A stretch of 13,880 nt of DNA from Bacteroidales bacterium. GTDB lineage: Bacteria > Bacteroidota > Bacteroidia > Bacteroidales > UBA932. Of this stretch, positions 13,241-13,880 are shown in pieces (positions within the stretch are counted from its first letter, which is position 1; each line of letters begins with the position of its first letter). The notes below the pieces were generated by a model that had not been told where the DNA came from, did no database searches, and saw nothing but the letters and a program-made list of their open reading frames with translations. A program made the position numbers and the translations under genes. Location of the stretch: assembly GCA_023230265.1 (NCBI GenBank), contig JALNXR010000027.1, forward strand, positions 1 to 13,880, in the 5' to 3' direction.

Positions 13241-13880
13241 TTATTCTATAACTTCAATAGTTTTGCAACTCTCAGTTTTAAACTGCTCTATGAGATTATC
13301 CATAAATGGAGCAATCCAAGCAATAGAGTTCCTCTCTGCATTTCCGATACCTGGAATAATATTGATACCGAGTTCATTATCTTTGTCACAATAAGCATCA
13401 TAACAAACAAGAGGAATGATTGTAGTTGTCACAACGTTTTCCTTGTCACCAGAAAGGAGATCTTTCCAAAACTTATTGCCGTCGGAAAAAACAACCTTTG
13501 TCCTTTTAATATCTCGGGTTAACAAGGAGTCACCATGTTTCCAGTCTTTCCTTTGCTCTGTGTGCAAAACACCATGTCCTGCGAAAAATATTTTATCGTA
13601 GATTGTGGTAGATTTTAGAAGATAATCAACACCATTCACTCCATCATTATCGATGAATCCAAGCTCGTTCAAACTTCCCTTGATCCCAATCAGATCTCTT
13701 GAGAGCCACTTGCAAAGTATAGGATCATAATAACGCTGTTGGTATACAACAAACCCAGTCTCTTTATCAAAAGGCTTGGTGCTGAACCAATGCGTGAACT
13801 GATTTTTCATTGACCCAAAGAGTTTTGTTTCACCAAACGTACTATGTTCTCCGTGCGCGACTATTGCTCCAATGTTATCG
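13241..13880 (-). CDS. RHS-repeat protein, C-terminal end with variable tip (5' part outside window)
   Basis: The frame is open to the right edge, beginning '...NIGAIVAHGEHSTFGETKLF'. The RHS core ends in 'WFSTKPFDKETGFVVYQQRY', 'YDPILCKWLSRDLIGIKGS' and 'LGFIDNDGVNGVDYL'. This is the usual boundary after which RHS toxins carry an exchangeable tip. The tip is about 125 residues with no family I can name. Numbering from the Met at 13810, it contains 'YDKIFFAGHG' (H79), and 'TTTIIPLVCYDAYC' (C136) 57 residues later. A strand ending in a GHG and a strand ending in a Cys are the arrangement of caspase/CHAT-type cysteine peptidases. That makes a peptidase tip possible, but the residues after the Cys are not the usual ACxSG. 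RHS proteins encapsulate and deliver the tip to neighbouring cells. Confidence 0.85.
   Translation of the reverse strand, partial: DNIGAIVAHGEHSTFGETKLFGSMKNQFTHWFSTKPFDKETGFVVYQQRYYDPILCKWLSRDLIGIKGSLNELGFIDNDGVNGVDYLLKSTTIYDKIFFAGHGVLHTEQRKDWKHGDSLLTRDIKRTKVVFSDGNKFWKDLLSGDKENVVTTTIIPLVCYDAYCDKDNELGINIIPGIGNAERNSIAWIAPFMDNLIEQFKTESCKTIEVIE

Noticed and set aside
1..13880. CRISPR arrays, tRNA or rRNA genes
   Set aside because: No regularly spaced direct repeats and no tRNA or rRNA signatures were seen on reading both strands.

Overview
The window looks like an accessory, heavily eroded segment of a Gram-negative bacterial chromosome. A sigma-54 enhancer-binding protein, a YrbG-type Na+/Ca2+ antiporter, an RHS polymorphic-toxin gene with tip domain, an Rpn-type PD-(D/E)XK protein and many toxin-antitoxin and defence genes point that way. 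The RHS core style (a 'NDGVNGVDYL'-like end) together with the Rpn and ISKra4-type elements makes me think of the PVC superphylum (Kiritimatiellota, Lentisphaerota or Verrucomicrobiota) or a delta-proteobacterium-like group. That is only an impression; no ribosomal or housekeeping marker is present.

Layout. 1-881 (-): PAS + AAA+ sigma-54 activator running off the left edge. 1056-1772 (-): intact DUF433/DUF5615 toxin-antitoxin pair with a promoter. 2060-2701: a 5'-truncated glutathione peroxidase (+) abutting an eroded HigA-like antitoxin (-), followed by a large hairpin. 3003-4282 (-): a fic gene whose catalytic centre has been deleted, and an unrecognised 195-aa downstream gene. 4448-6187 (+): a complete 1740-bp ISKra4-type insertion sequence with 22-bp inverted repeats, a 9-bp target duplication, a promoter, and two ORFs joined by a likely -1 frameshift. 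6467-7359 (-): orphan AbiEi-type antitoxin and a short helicase-like remnant. 7517-7572: strong nested hairpin. 7673-9732 (-): intact CaCA-family antiporter behind the remains of a two-RCK ion channel. 10041-10961 (-): Rpn nuclease/transposase. 11142-12002 (-): remnants of an HNH endonuclease and of a RhuM-family protein. 12058-13880 (-): RHS locus, with an RHS gene end carrying a variable tip, a secreted protein as candidate immunity or partner, and a displaced orphan RHS core fragment.

How it fits together. Almost everything reads leftward; only the insertion sequence and the glutathione peroxidase fragment read rightward. The region resembles a defence/toxin island in decay. Intact small modules (DUF433/DUF5615, AbiEi-like, Rpn, RHS tip plus partner) alternate with genes that kept their two ends but lost internal blocks (fic, rhuM, the RCK channel) or carry a single-base frameshift (HNH, RCK channel). 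The most promising items for follow-up are the RHS tip with a His/Cys pair suggestive of a caspase/CHAT-like peptidase and its secreted neighbour, the complete two-ORF insertion sequence with an A-run slippage site, and the repeated pattern of internal gene deletions.
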